A DNA stretch of 64,000 nucleotides from Leifsonia sp. C5G2. GTDB lineage: Bacteria > Actinomycetota > Actinomycetes > Actinomycetales > Microbacteriaceae. The translations under genes were made by a program, and so were the position numbers. Below the pieces are notes generated by a model, which was not told where the DNA came from, did not search any database, and was given only the letters and a program-made list of their open reading frames with translations. Location of the stretch: the NCBI RefSeq assembly GCF_013359685.1, contig NZ_JABFMV010000014.1:41250-105249 (forward strand), in the 5' to 3' direction. Below are positions 42,979 through 53,076 of the stretch, piece by piece. Every line of letters starts with the position of its first letter. The stretch's first letter is position 1.

Positions 42979-43806
42979 GTGAGTCTGGGGGGTGCCCGCG
43001 CACGGCGCGTTCTGGTGACGCGGGCTGCCCTGGCGAGCGCGGCGCTGGTGGTTGCATTGGCGCTGTCCGCGTGCGCCACCGGGGTGGCGAGCGCGGGTCC
43101 GACGAGCCACCGGAGCACCCCGCAGCGCATGACGCCGACTCCCCGCCCTCCGCGGCCGACGCCGTCCACCGTCCCGACCCCGACGGTGCTCGGCTTCGAC
43201 AAGACCGCGCAGTCGATCGACGACCCGGCGAGTCCCTGGGTCGTCGTCAACAAGAGCCGCGGGCTGAACCCGCTCTCGTACGTCCCGGCCGATCTCACCT
43301 ACCCCGACGTGCCCAACCTCAACGACCAGCCGATGCGGTCGGCGACGGCGGCGGCGGTCGTCGACATGTTCCACGCGGGCAAGGCGGAGGCCGGGCTCGA
43401 CTTCTCTGTGCAGAGCGCCTACCGCTCGTACGAGTCGCAGACGCGCGTCTACGACGACGATGTCGCGCACAACGGCCAGGCGTACGCCGACACGGACACC
43501 GCCCGGCCCGGCCACAGCGAGCACCAGACCGGGTACGCGGTCGATATCAGCGCCGTCCCGGCGAACTGCTCGCTCGCGGCGTGCTTCGCCGACACCGCGC
43601 AGGGCCGGTGGCTTGCCGCGAACGCCTGGCGGTTCGGGTTCCTGCTCCGCTACCCCGCCGACAAGGTGGCCGTGACCGGCTTCGCTTTCGAGCCGTGGCA
43701 CTTCCGCTTCGTCGGCGTGCCGCTCGCGACCGAGCTGCACAGGTCGGGCGTGACCACGCTCGAGGAGTTCTTCGGCTGCCCCGGCGGAACGACCTACCCC
43801 GGCTGA
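42979..43806 (+). CDS. VanY-type D-alanyl-D-alanine carboxypeptidase lipoprotein
   Basis: 275 residues from GTG 42979. The signal sequence ends in the lipobox LSAC (Cys32), then a Pro/Thr-rich linker of about 35 residues. The M15B zinc motif is SEHQTGYAVD (Ser180, His182, Asp189) with the second half EPWHFR (Glu238, His241). It would trim peptidoglycan stem peptides outside the membrane. TATGCT (42967-42972) lies 6 bases before the GTG, another leaderless layout. Confidence 0.9.
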   Translation: MSLGGARARRVLVTRAALASAALVVALALSACATGVASAGPTSHRSTPQRMTPTPRPPRPTPSTVPTPTVLGFDKTAQSIDDPASPWVVVNKSRGLNPLSYVPADLTYPDVPNLNDQPMRSATAAAVVDMFHAGKAEAGLDFSVQSAYRSYESQTRVYDDDVAHNGQAYADTDTARPGHSEHQTGYAVDISAVPANCSLAACFADTAQGRWLAANAWRFGFLLRYPADKVAVTGFAFEPWHFRFVGVPLATELHRSGVTTLEEFFGCPGGTTYPG

Positions 43807-43813
43807 GCGGCGA

Positions 43814-45433
<1,620 letters not shown>

Positions 45434-45484
45434 GTTCCTACTCTTCCACGGCAGGCCGGTCGCCGGGAGGTGCAGGCGGAGGGT

Positions 45485-45841
45485 TCAGCTCGCCTTCCTG
45501 TGCTGTTCCAGGAGCAGGTGCACGGCCTCCCTGACCAGTTCGCTCTCCTTCTTGCCAGTCTCCCTGATTAACTCGTCGAAGGCGGCGCGGTCGGCGACGG
45601 GGATCCGACCGCGAACGACTGGCGATGCGCCCTTCGGCTGCTCACCGAGCCGCGGTCGCCCCGCTGCCCGCAGGACGGCGTCCAATGCCTCCTCGGACCC
45701 GTACTCGGAGACGAGGAAGGCGTGCCCGGCGGCCGCGGCGGCCTCGCCGGTTAGGACATTGGTCAGCTTGGGCATCGGGGTTGCCGGGTCCGTCAGTCTT
45801 GCTGCGAGCCGGTCGAAGGCGGCGTCATCGATGTCAGCCAT
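45485..45841 (-). CDS. Probable ribbon-helix-helix antitoxin
   Basis: 118 residues. The C-terminal part (RGRIPVADRAAFDELIRETGKKESELVREAVHLLLEQHRKAS) fits a ribbon-helix-helix DNA-binding antitoxin; the N-terminal part is acidic and alanine-rich. It overlaps the end of the upstream small gene by 8 bases on the same strand, giving toxin-first order as in BrnTA systems. Confidence 0.65.
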   Translation of the reverse strand: MADIDDAAFDRLAARLTDPATPMPKLTNVLTGEAAAAAGHAFLVSEYGSEEALDAVLRAAGRPRLGEQPKGASPVVRGRIPVADRAAFDELIRETGKKESELVREAVHLLLEQHRKAS

Positions 45842-46112
45842 GTCGCATCTCCTCTCTGCGTCGGCGGAACTTGGGGCCGAGCGGCATTGCATGGAACACC
45901 ACGGCTTCCCGTCCGTCGTCGTACACATTCACCAACAGTTCGATCTCTCGTTCCGTCTGAGCATGGGGATGTCCGATGTACAGCCAGACGGTCCCGTCGT
46001 CCACGGATTCTTCGGGCGCCTCTGCCCGGAAGTTCGGATGCAGCAACGCCCAGACCTGGTCGGCGCGGGGGATTCCGTGCTTGGAGGTCGAATCGGTCCA
46101 CCGTGGAGACAT
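45834..46112 (-). CDS. Probable BrnT-like toxin
   Basis: 92 residues. It has a SKHGI segment near the N-terminus and a C-terminal ELLVNVYDDGREAVVFHAMPLGPKFRRRREEMRHG, which resembles the BrnT/RelE-type RNase fold (KHG, then a beta strand and an Arg-rich tail). The match is distant. The gene order (this gene first, RHH protein second, overlapping) supports a toxin-antitoxin pair. TAGCTT (46119-46124, minus strand) lies 6 bases before the ATG, suggesting a leaderless mRNA. Confidence 0.55.
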   Translation of the reverse strand: MSPRWTDSTSKHGIPRADQVWALLHPNFRAEAPEESVDDGTVWLYIGHPHAQTEREIELLVNVYDDGREAVVFHAMPLGPKFRRRREEMRHG

Positions 46113-46217
46113 GCGTTGAAGCTAGCGCCGCCGCGAACCCCGCTATTAATCTGTGTCCGCAATTATTACATGCCCATTGCTCGGGCTCCAGAGAGGTGCG
46201 GGCGACTGCGCCCTCTC

Positions 46218-46255
46218 GGAACGTCTGCGGGTGCGCGAGCGGCCGCAGACGTTCC
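46218..46255. repeat. Inverted repeat between toxin pair and pheA
   Basis: GGAACGTCTGCGG (46218-46230) and its exact complement (46243-46255) flank a 12-base loop. It sits about 55 bases before pheA, in a gap that also has an AT-rich patch near 46143-46170. Its role is unclear; it may insulate the two divergent units. Confidence 0.5.
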
Positions 46256-46311
46256 ACAGAGCCGCAGGCGCGCGCGGAGGCCGTGGGAGGCGGATCGCTA
46301 AGCTGAGCGGC

Positions 46312-47289
46312 ATGTCCTCCGACCCCGCAGGCGCGCCCGCCGAGCTGCCCGCCTCCCTCGACGACGTGTACAGCTTCCTCGGGCCGTCCGGCACGTTCAC
46401 GGAGGCCGCGCTCAAGCAGGTGCCGGAGGCGCGCGGCAAGCAGTGGCGGGCCGTCAACAACCTCGGCGAGGCGCTCGCCGACGTGGTGGAGGGGCGCAGC
46501 GTCGCCGCCATGATCGCCATCGAGAACTCGATCGAGGGCGGCGTCTCGGTCGCCCAGGACGCGCTCGCCACCATCCCGGGCCTCCGCATCGTCGGCGAGT
46601 ACCTCGTCCCGGTGAACTTCGTCCTCGTCGCCCGGCCCGGCACCACGCTGGCCGACGTGCGCACTGTGAACGCGCATCCCGTCGCCTACGCCCAGTGCCA
46701 CCAGTGGCTCGACCGCAACCTGCCGGAGCACGGCCACCTGCCCGCCTCCAGCAACGTCGCAGCGGCCGCGTCGCTGTTCGAGGGCAGCGCGGCGGATGCG
46801 GCGGTCGCCCCTCCCGGCATCGTCGACCACCACGACGTGGTCGTGCTCGCCGAGAACATCGGGGACAACCCGAACGCCGTCACCCGGTTCGTGCTCGTCA
46901 GCACCACGCGCAGCGTCCCCGAGCCGACCGGGGCCGACAAGACCAGCCTGATCGCGGAGCTCCCGGACGACCGCCCCGGCAGCCTGCTCGACCTCCTCGA
47001 GCAGTTCTCCACCCGGGGGATCAACCTGAGCCTGATCGAGTCGCGGCCGGTCGGCGACGCCCTCGGCCGGTACCGGTTCGTCATCGACGCCGACGGCCAC
47101 ATCCATGACGAGCGGGTGGCCGACGCGCTGCTCGGCCTCCGTCGGTTCAGCCCCTCGGTGATGTTCCTCGGGTCCTACCCGCGCGCGGACGGCATGCGGG
47201 TCGAGTTCGACCAGCGCTACCGCGACGAGGTGTTCACCGAGGCGCGGGAATGGCTGGCGTCCCTGACCGACGACGCCGCCTCGGCGTAG
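46312..47289 (+). CDS. pheA: Prephenate dehydratase
   Basis: 325 residues. The catalytic domain starts YSFLGPSGTFTEAAL and contains the conserved IAIENSIEGGV and NPNAVTRFVLV (Thr-Arg-Phe). The C-terminal ACT domain (DDRPGSLLDLLEQFSTRGINLSLIESRP) binds phenylalanine for feedback control. It converts prephenate to phenylpyruvate in phenylalanine synthesis. ATG at 46312 lies 7 bases after TAAGCT (46299-46304), with no clear Shine-Dalgarno site. Confidence 0.95.
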   Translation: MSSDPAGAPAELPASLDDVYSFLGPSGTFTEAALKQVPEARGKQWRAVNNLGEALADVVEGRSVAAMIAIENSIEGGVSVAQDALATIPGLRIVGEYLVPVNFVLVARPGTTLADVRTVNAHPVAYAQCHQWLDRNLPEHGHLPASSNVAAAASLFEGSAADAAVAPPGIVDHHDVVVLAENIGDNPNAVTRFVLVSTTRSVPEPTGADKTSLIAELPDDRPGSLLDLLEQFSTRGINLSLIESRPVGDALGRYRFVIDADGHIHDERVADALLGLRRFSPSVMFLGSYPRADGMRVEFDQRYRDEVFTEAREWLASLTDDAASA

Positions 47290-47319
47290 GCTCTGGGGAA
47301 GGACAGTCGGGAGGTCACC

Positions 47320-47904
47320 ATGGTCGCCGAGGAGCATGACGGCGAGGATCGCACCGGCGGTTTCGACCCGCGGTTCGACCCCGCGTTCCAGCGCGGATAC
47401 CAGCCGCGGCCCGGGGAGCGCTCGCAGACGCGGGTGCGGTCCGACGCGCCCGACTCCGCCTACCGGAGGCCCTCGTCGGTGCTGCCCGCGGCGTCCGGCG
47501 AGGTCGCGGAACCCGAGTCGGTGCCGGCCCCGGAGCGGGTCGCCGCGCCCGTCGCCGACCTCGACCTCCCGCCCCAGCCCGCGCCGCTCGTGACCGGGCC
47601 CGGCCTGCTCGACAGGTTGGAGCCGAACCCGCGCCGCAACCCCGTCATGCTGGCTCTGTGGCTGGTGGGCGCGGGCTTCGTCGTGCTGGGCATCGTCCTG
47701 TACTGCGTGTCGGTGACCTCCTCGTACAACGGCCCGACGCCGAGCACCGATGTCACCGCGCTCGTGTTCGCGCAGCTCGGCTGGATGCTCGCCGGTCCGC
47801 TCATCACGGTCGGGCTGCTGACGATCGTCGGGCTGCTGTTCCTCACGGCGCTGGTCGGCCGCCGCTCTCCGCAGGCGCCGCGCGCCCGCGACGACTTCGA
47901 CTAG
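47320..47904 (+). CDS. Two-helix membrane protein of unknown function
   Basis: 194 residues. About 105 residues of Pro/Ala/Arg-rich, probably disordered sequence come first, then two membrane helices (MLALWLVGAGFVVLGIVLYCVSV and FAQLGWMLAGPLITVGLLTIVGLLFLTALV) and a short charged tail. CGGGAGGT precedes the ATG at 47320. I do not recognise the family. It overlaps the end of the convergent kinase gene by 4 bases. Confidence 0.7.
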   Translation: MVAEEHDGEDRTGGFDPRFDPAFQRGYQPRPGERSQTRVRSDAPDSAYRRPSSVLPAASGEVAEPESVPAPERVAAPVADLDLPPQPAPLVTGPGLLDRLEPNPRRNPVMLALWLVGAGFVVLGIVLYCVSVTSSYNGPTPSTDVTALVFAQLGWMLAGPLITVGLLTIVGLLFLTALVGRRSPQAPRARDDFD

Positions 47905-48926
47905 CGCTCGGGAAGGGCGGGCACCCGCACCAGCAGGGCGCGCTCGTCCACGCGGAGGTCGATCGCGACGATGTCTCCGAAGGCGTCGCCGTCGAGCTCG
48001 AACGGCTCCGGCGCATCGACCTCCAGCTGCACCGTCGCCCCGCGCAGGTAGCTGAGCCGGGTCCGCACCGCGCGGTCGGTGAAGCGGATGATGCGGCGGC
48101 CGAGCGCCGACTTGCGCAGCACCCGGTTCTCCCAGGTCACCTTGCGCCAGATCGCCAGCCAGCCGAAGACCGTCGCCGGCTGCAGGATCGCGACGTCGAG
48201 CACACCGTCGTCGATCGCGGCGTCGGGGATGAGCTCCATGTTGCCCGGCAGCGCGCCGCAGTTGGCGATCAGGATGGTGCTCACGTGCGCCGACCGCTCG
48301 TGCCCGCCGTCGAGCCGGAACCGGATGCGCACCTTGCTCGTCGTGGGCAGGGCGCGGAACGCCGCATCCACGTAGGCGAGCCAGCCGAAGCGGCGCTTCA
48401 GCTCCGGCCGGGCGCCCGCGATCATGGCCGCGTCGATCCCGACCCCGGCCATGACGAGGAAAACGTGCTCCGTCGAACCGCCGTCCGGCCGATGTGCGGT
48501 CGCGATCCCGAGGTCGATGGGTCGTGTCTCACCGGCGAAGGCGACCGCGCAGGCGCTCTCGACGCTCGAGAACGGGACGCCGAGGTTGCGTGCGAGCAGG
48601 TTGCCCGTCCCCGCCGGGATGAGGGCGAGGGCCGCATCGCTGTCGCGCAGCGCCTCCGCCACCGCCCGGACGGTCCCGTCTCCGCCCGCCGCGAGCACGA
48701 GCGAGGCGCCGCGGTCGAGGGCCGCGCGCACCTGAGCCTGGCCGCCGTCCTCCGGCGTCGTCTCGAGCCACAGCAGCTCGATCCCCTCGGGATGCCGCTC
48801 CGCCTCGGCCGCCGCAGCTGCGGCCTCCACGGCGGCCCTGACCCGCAGCACATCCACCCGGACCGGGTTGTAGACGACCGCGACGACCGTGCGCTCGCCC
48901 CCGCCCCGTCCGTTCACCCTGCTCAC
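47901..48926 (-). CDS. Diacylglycerol/lipid kinase-family protein
   Basis: 341 residues from GTG 48926. The DAGK catalytic signature is LVLAAGGDGTVRAVAEAL with GTGNLLARNLG following. The C-terminal part is the beta-rich YegS/DgkB domain. It likely phosphorylates diacylglycerol or a related lipid at the inner membrane face. Its start is 35 bases from the divergent serS start. Confidence 0.9.
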   Translation of the reverse strand: MSRVNGRGGGERTVVAVVYNPVRVDVLRVRAAVEAAAAAAEAERHPEGIELLWLETTPEDGGQAQVRAALDRGASLVLAAGGDGTVRAVAEALRDSDAALALIPAGTGNLLARNLGVPFSSVESACAVAFAGETRPIDLGIATAHRPDGGSTEHVFLVMAGVGIDAAMIAGARPELKRRFGWLAYVDAAFRALPTTSKVRIRFRLDGGHERSAHVSTILIANCGALPGNMELIPDAAIDDGVLDVAILQPATVFGWLAIWRKVTWENRVLRKSALGRRIIRFTDRAVRTRLSYLRGATVQLEVDAPEPFELDGDAFGDIVAIDLRVDERALLVRVPALPER

Positions 48927-48961
48927 GCTACCTGTTGAGCATCGGTCGATAAGCTGGTCGG

Positions 48962-50227
48962 GTGATCGATCCCGTGCTCCTCCGCGAGAACCCCGATGTC
49001 GTCCGGCGCTCCCAGGAGGCGCGCGGCGACTCCGTCCAGCTCGTCGACGAGGCCATCCAGGCCGACATCGAGCGGCGGGCGGCCATCACGGCGTTCGAGG
49101 AGCTGCGCGCCGAGCAGAACGCCTTCGGCAAGCAGGTCGCCAAGGCGCCGAAGGAGCAGAAGAAGGAGCTCGTCGCGCAGGCGCAGCAGCTCGCCGGCCG
49201 GGTGAAGGAGGCGCAGCAGGCGGCGAACGACGCCGACGCGCGCTTCGAGCGCCTGATCCGCAGCATCGGCAACCCGATCGTCGACGGCGTCCCGGCCGGT
49301 GGGGAGGACGACTTCGTCGTGCTCAAGACCGTCGGCGACATCCCCGAGTTCGACTTCGAGGCGCGCGACCACCTGGAGCTGGGCGAGCTGCTCGGCGCCA
49401 TCGACATGGCCCGCGGGGCCAAGGTCGCGGGTGCGCGATTCTCCTACCTGCGCGGGATCGGCGCGCGGCTCGAGCTCGCCCTGATGAACATGGCGCTCGA
49501 CAAAGCTGTGCGGAACGACTTCATCCCGATGATCACGCCGACGCTGGTGAAGCCGGAGATCATGCAGGGCACGGGCTTCCTCGGCGCCCACGCCGACGAG
49601 GTCTACCACCTCGAGAACGACGACCTCTACCTGACCGGAACGAGCGAGGTCGCGCTCGCCGGCTACCACGCGGACGAGATCATCGACATCGAACAGCCGC
49701 TGCGCTACGCCGGATGGTCGACCTGCTACCGCCGCGAGGCCGGCTCCGCGGGCAAGGACACCCGCGGCATCATCCGCGTGCACCAGTTCGACAAGCTGGA
49801 GATGTTCGTCTACACCCGGCCGGAGGAGGCCGAGGCGGAGCACGAGCGGCTGCTCGGCTGGCAGGAGGAGATGATGCAGGAGCTGGGGCTCAGCTACCGC
49901 GTCATCGACACCGCCGCGGGCGACCTCGGCTCCAGCGCCGCCCGCAAGTACGACGTGGAGGCGTGGATCCCGACCCAGGGCCGCTACCGCGAGCTCACCT
50001 CGACCTCGAACTGCACGACGTTCCAGGCGCGCCGGCTCGACATCCGGTACCGCACCGAGAGCGGCAAGACCGCACCCGTCGCGACCCTCAACGGGACGCT
50101 GGCGACCACGCGCTGGCTGGTCGCGATCCTCGAGACGCACCAGCAGGAGGACGGCTCCGTGCGCGTGCCCGAGGCGCTGCGCCCCTACCTCGGCGGCCTG
50201 GAGCTGCTGGAGCCGACGCGTTCGTGA
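48962..50227 (+). CDS. serS: Seryl-tRNA synthetase
   Basis: 421 residues, full length. The N-terminal coiled-coil tRNA-binding arm spans about residues 30-100; the class II core has motif 2 ([28 protein letters not shown]) and motif 3 ([16 protein letters not shown]). It charges tRNA-Ser. GTG at 48962 lies 6 bases after TAAGCT (48950-48955), so the mRNA is probably leaderless. The HAD gene downstream overlaps its stop. Confidence 0.97.
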   Translation: MIDPVLLRENPDVVRRSQEARGDSVQLVDEAIQADIERRAAITAFEELRAEQNAFGKQVAKAPKEQKKELVAQAQQLAGRVKEAQQAANDADARFERLIRSIGNPIVDGVPAGGEDDFVVLKTVGDIPEFDFEARDHLELGELLGAIDMARGAKVAGARFSYLRGIGARLELALMNMALDKAVRNDFIPMITPTLVKPEIMQGTGFLGAHADEVYHLENDDLYLTGTSEVALAGYHADEIIDIEQPLRYAGWSTCYRREAGSAGKDTRGIIRVHQFDKLEMFVYTRPEEAEAEHERLLGWQEEMMQELGLSYRVIDTAAGDLGSSAARKYDVEAWIPTQGRYRELTSTSNCTTFQARRLDIRYRTESGKTAPVATLNGTLATTRWLVAILETHQQEDGSVRVPEALRPYLGGLELLEPTRS

Positions 50228-51027
50228 GCGACGACTCCCGCCTGCTGATCGCGCTCGACGTCGACGGAACGCTCATCCATGAGGACGAGACCGTCGGCGC
50301 CGCCGTCCGTGCCGCCGTCGCCCGCGTGCGCGACGCCGGCCACGAGGTCATGCTGGCGACCGGCCGCAGCTGGGAGACGGCGCGGCCCATCCACGAGACG
50401 TTCGGGCTGACCAGCGAGTTCGTCGTGTGCGCGAACGGCGCGCTCACCATGCGCCGCGACGACACCGTCGAGGGCGGCTACCGGCGCGAGTTCATCGAGG
50501 TGTTCGACCCGACCGAGGTGCTGGAGACGATCCGCCCGCACCTCCCGAGCGGCAGCTTCATGGTCGAAGGGCCGACCGGTTTCCGCCGGTACACCGAGGG
50601 CATGACCGACTGGGAGCTGGTGAACGCCGAGCAGGTGCCGTTCGAGGAGCTGCTGCAGCATCCCGCGACCCGCGTCGTCGTGGTCTCGCCCGAGCACGAC
50701 ACCGAGGAGTTCCTCTCGATCGTCGACCGGATGGGCCTGCAGCGGGTCAGCTACGCGATCGGCTGGACGGCGTGGCTCGACATCTCGCCCGACGGCGTCA
50801 GCAAGGCCACCGCGATGGAGCGGGTGCGGCACGCGCTCGACATCCCGCGGTCGAACGTGGTCGCCGTCGGCGACGGCCGCAACGACATCGACCTGCTGAC
50901 CTGGGCGGCGGCGGAGGGTCTCGGTGTCGCGATGGGCCAGGCGCCGGACGAGGTCAAGTCCGCTGCGAACCGGACGACCGGGCACGTGGTCGAGGACGGC
51001 GTCGCACAGGTGCTCGACGCGCTCTGA
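50224..51027 (+). CDS. Cof-type HAD phosphatase
   Basis: 267 residues. Motif I is [15 protein letters not shown], motif II ATGRSW, and motifs [15 protein letters not shown] and [13 protein letters not shown], the Cof/IIB subclass. It dephosphorylates small phosphometabolites such as sugar phosphates or flavin mononucleotide. GTG at 50224 overlaps the serS stop codon (GTGA), so translation is coupled. Confidence 0.9.
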   Translation: MSDDSRLLIALDVDGTLIHEDETVGAAVRAAVARVRDAGHEVMLATGRSWETARPIHETFGLTSEFVVCANGALTMRRDDTVEGGYRREFIEVFDPTEVLETIRPHLPSGSFMVEGPTGFRRYTEGMTDWELVNAEQVPFEELLQHPATRVVVVSPEHDTEEFLSIVDRMGLQRVSYAIGWTAWLDISPDGVSKATAMERVRHALDIPRSNVVAVGDGRNDIDLLTWAAAEGLGVAMGQAPDEVKSAANRTTGHVVEDGVAQVLDAL

Positions 51028-51137
51028 CGCGCGCCTTCCAGAGCATTGCCAGCCTGCCGTGCCAGACTTTTCGCTGGCGTGTGCCCTCTCCGGTACGCGC
51101 TTCCGTGTGTGAAGGCGGCTGATCCGGAAGGAAGTGA

Positions 51138-52427
51138 ATGAGCGAGATGCACACCCGCGCGCAAGCGCGAGCGCAGGAGAAGGCGGCAGGACCAGCGGTC
51201 CGGCACGGCCGACAGAAGCAGCAGCATCCGCTCACGTTCCTCCTCAAGATCTTCGTCGCCGTGATCGCCGTGTTCGGGGTGACCGGCGTCTCGCTCGCCG
51301 CCTACGCTGCGGTGGATGTGGTCAGCAGCGTCTCCAACAAGCGCGGGGTCAAGCTCGTCGACGCGAAGGGCAACGAGTCGACCCCCGGCGTCGGGGCGAT
51401 GGATGGTTCCTTCAATGTCTTGCTCGCCGGAAGCGACTCGGGCGGTGGCAACGCTGCGTATGGCGACCGAGGTGAGAATCTCAACGACGTCACGATGCTT
51501 CTGCACGTCTCCGCGGACCACAAGAACGCCACGGTCGTCAGCTTCCCGCGCGACATGTTCGTCGCCATCCCGTCGTGCCCCGACCCCAAGGGCGGCAGCT
51601 TCGACGCGATGAGTCGCCAGAAGATCAACTCGTCGCTCAGCTACGGCGGCTTGGCCTGCACCGTGCTGACAGTGGAGAAGCTGACGGGGCTCGACATCCC
51701 GTACGCGGCAGTCATCCAATTCGACGGCGTTATCGAGATGTCGAATGCAATCGGCGGTGTGCCCGTCTGCGTCGCCGGCGACATCAAGGACCCGTACACG
51801 GGTCTCGACGTGAAGGCCGGGCAGAACGTGCTGCAGGGTTCGCAGGCGCTCGCCTTCCTCCGGACGCGTCACGGCGTGGGCGACGGATCGGACCTCGGCC
51901 GCATCAGCAACCAGCAGGTGTTCCTCTCCTCGCTCGTCCGGACGATCAAGAGTTCGGACGTTCTGAGCAATCCGGTGAAGCTCTACACCCTCGCGAAGGC
52001 CGCGATCAAGAACATCGACCCGTCGGAGAGCCTGAACAATCCGACCACCATCGTCTCGATGGCGATGGCGCTGAAGAACATCGACATCAGCAAGGTCGTC
52101 TTCGTGCAGTATCCCAATCACTATGTGGATGGCGGTGTCGCACCGACAGTGGACGCGGCAGAGCAACTCATGGGTGCACTGAAGAACGACCAGCCCGTCG
52201 CGCTGACGGGCGACACCGGAGTCGGGTCGGAGGCCGCGCCGGGTAGTGGCGGCACCTCGACGACGCCACCCGCGCAGGCGGGAGATGCCACGCCCCCTGC
52301 CGACTCCCCCGCCGGTGCACCGTCCGCCCAGCCGACGACGGGCACCGACTCGTCCGCGACTCTGCCGTCGGATGTTCACGGTCAGACCGCCGCGCAGGAG
52401 ACGTGCTCGAAGCCGTTCAGCGAATAG
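51138..52427 (+). CDS. LytR-CpsA-Psr (LCP) family cell-wall ligase
   Basis: 429 residues. A basic cytoplasmic start and one membrane helix (about residues 33-58) precede the extracellular LCP domain: NVLLAGSDS, NDVTMLLHVSADHKNATVVSFPRDM, QKINSSLSYGG and ALAFLRTRHGVGDGSDLGRISNQQVFL, with the conserved Arg and Asp residues that bind polyprenyl phosphate. The C-terminal 70 residues are Pro/Thr/Ala-rich. LCP enzymes attach glycopolymers to peptidoglycan. GGAAGGAAG precedes the ATG. Confidence 0.92.
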   Translation: MSEMHTRAQARAQEKAAGPAVRHGRQKQQHPLTFLLKIFVAVIAVFGVTGVSLAAYAAVDVVSSVSNKRGVKLVDAKGNESTPGVGAMDGSFNVLLAGSDSGGGNAAYGDRGENLNDVTMLLHVSADHKNATVVSFPRDMFVAIPSCPDPKGGSFDAMSRQKINSSLSYGGLACTVLTVEKLTGLDIPYAAVIQFDGVIEMSNAIGGVPVCVAGDIKDPYTGLDVKAGQNVLQGSQALAFLRTRHGVGDGSDLGRISNQQVFLSSLVRTIKSSDVLSNPVKLYTLAKAAIKNIDPSESLNNPTTIVSMAMALKNIDISKVVFVQYPNHYVDGGVAPTVDAAEQLMGALKNDQPVALTGDTGVGSEAAPGSGGTSTTPPAQAGDATPPADSPAGAPSAQPTTGTDSSATLPSDVHGQTAAQETCSKPFSE

Positions 52428-52599
52428 AGTCTGAGCCGGAGAAGGCGTAGTGGGCCGCGGCCGATTGCGCGGATCATGGCGCGCTCGCGGCCGGACACCA
52501 CCTCGGGTTCGGGCCCGGCTCCACCTCCGGAGCCTCGTTCGAGGGCTGACCCAACCCCGGTTCGCTAGAATCGGTCGACGCCGGCTCGCGCCGGCGCCA

Positions 52600-52687
52600 G
52601 GAGGGCTGTCCGAGCGGCCGATGGAGCCAGTCTTGAAAACTGGTGGGCAGAAATGTCTCGTGGGTTCGAATCCCACGCCCTCCGCCA
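52600..52687 (+). tRNA. tRNA-Ser (anticodon TGA)
   Basis: An 88-base cloverleaf including an encoded CCA end. The acceptor stem pairs GGAGGGC (52600-52606) with GCCCTCC (52677-52683); the anticodon stem CCAGT/ACTGG encloses the loop CTTGAAA with anticodon TGA at 52634-52636; the T arm is GTGGG-TTCGAAT-CCCAC. A long variable arm is present, as expected for serine tRNAs. TAGAAT (52566-52571) is a likely -10 element. The 3' half is the probable attachment site of the element that follows. Confidence 0.96.
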
Positions 52688-52699
52688 AGGAACGGGCGC

Positions 52700-52728
52700 C
52701 TCGATCCCAGTAAATCACTGGGATCGAG
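52700..52728 (+). terminator. Terminator after tRNA-Ser
   Basis: Perfect 12-base arms CTCGATCCCAGT (52700-52711) and ACTGGGATCGAG (52717-52728) enclose a 5-base loop and are followed by TCTTT. It is the most classical terminator in the window. It lies on the element side of the attachment site, so the element supplies a terminator for the tRNA after insertion. Confidence 0.85.
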
Positions 52729-52758
52729 TCTTTGCTGCCAGACCTGCGGCGCTCGATT

Positions 52759-52780
52759 TGACAACAAACTGACAACAAAC
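52759..52780. repeat. Tandem 11-bp repeat, candidate integrase arm sites
   Basis: TGACAACAAAC occurs twice in direct tandem (52759-52769 and 52770-52780), about 70 bases inside the element from the tRNA end. Short direct repeats at this distance from a tRNA att site are typical arm-type binding sites for tyrosine integrases. Confidence 0.6.
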
Positions 52781-52791
52781 GCCGCCGCGAG

Positions 52792-53076
52792 TTGGTGATC
52801 CGGGGCCTCTTTCTGCGATCGCGGCCGTCGCAAATGCCGATTGTCAGCGGCTACCGCTTCAATGTGGACATGATCGATGTCGGTTGGCTTCTCGATACGT
52901 GGCGCGCTGCCCGGTGGGAAGCGATCGTCATGATCTGGAACGCGATCGTGGCAGACGTAATCGCCTACCCGTGGTTCGTTTTCGTGCTCGCTGTCCTTGT
53001 CCTAGGGGCCGGCGTCAAAGGATTGGGCAAGCTAGCCAAGTACGTTGGCGGCGCTTACTGGTCTGCTCACCACTGA
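52792..53076 (+). CDS. Small membrane protein at element edge
   Basis: An open frame of up to 94 codons beginning with TTG; ATG codons at 52834 or 52870 are possible later starts. The C-terminal half has one clear membrane helix (AYPWFVFVLAVLVLGAGVKGLGKLAKYVGG). The base composition is less GC-rich than the surrounding chromosome. It overlaps the convergent integrase end by 45 bases. No family is recognised; it may not be expressed. Confidence 0.45.
   Translation: MVIRGLFLRSRPSQMPIVSGYRFNVDMIDVGWLLDTWRAARWEAIVMIWNAIVADVIAYPWFVFVLAVLVLGAGVKGLGKLAKYVGGAYWSAHH

Noticed and set aside
52600..52687. Antisense peptide through tRNA-Ser reading EGVGFEPTRHFC
   Set aside because: This is the well-known false protein made by translating the complement of a tRNA gene; the cloverleaf and anticodon are clear.
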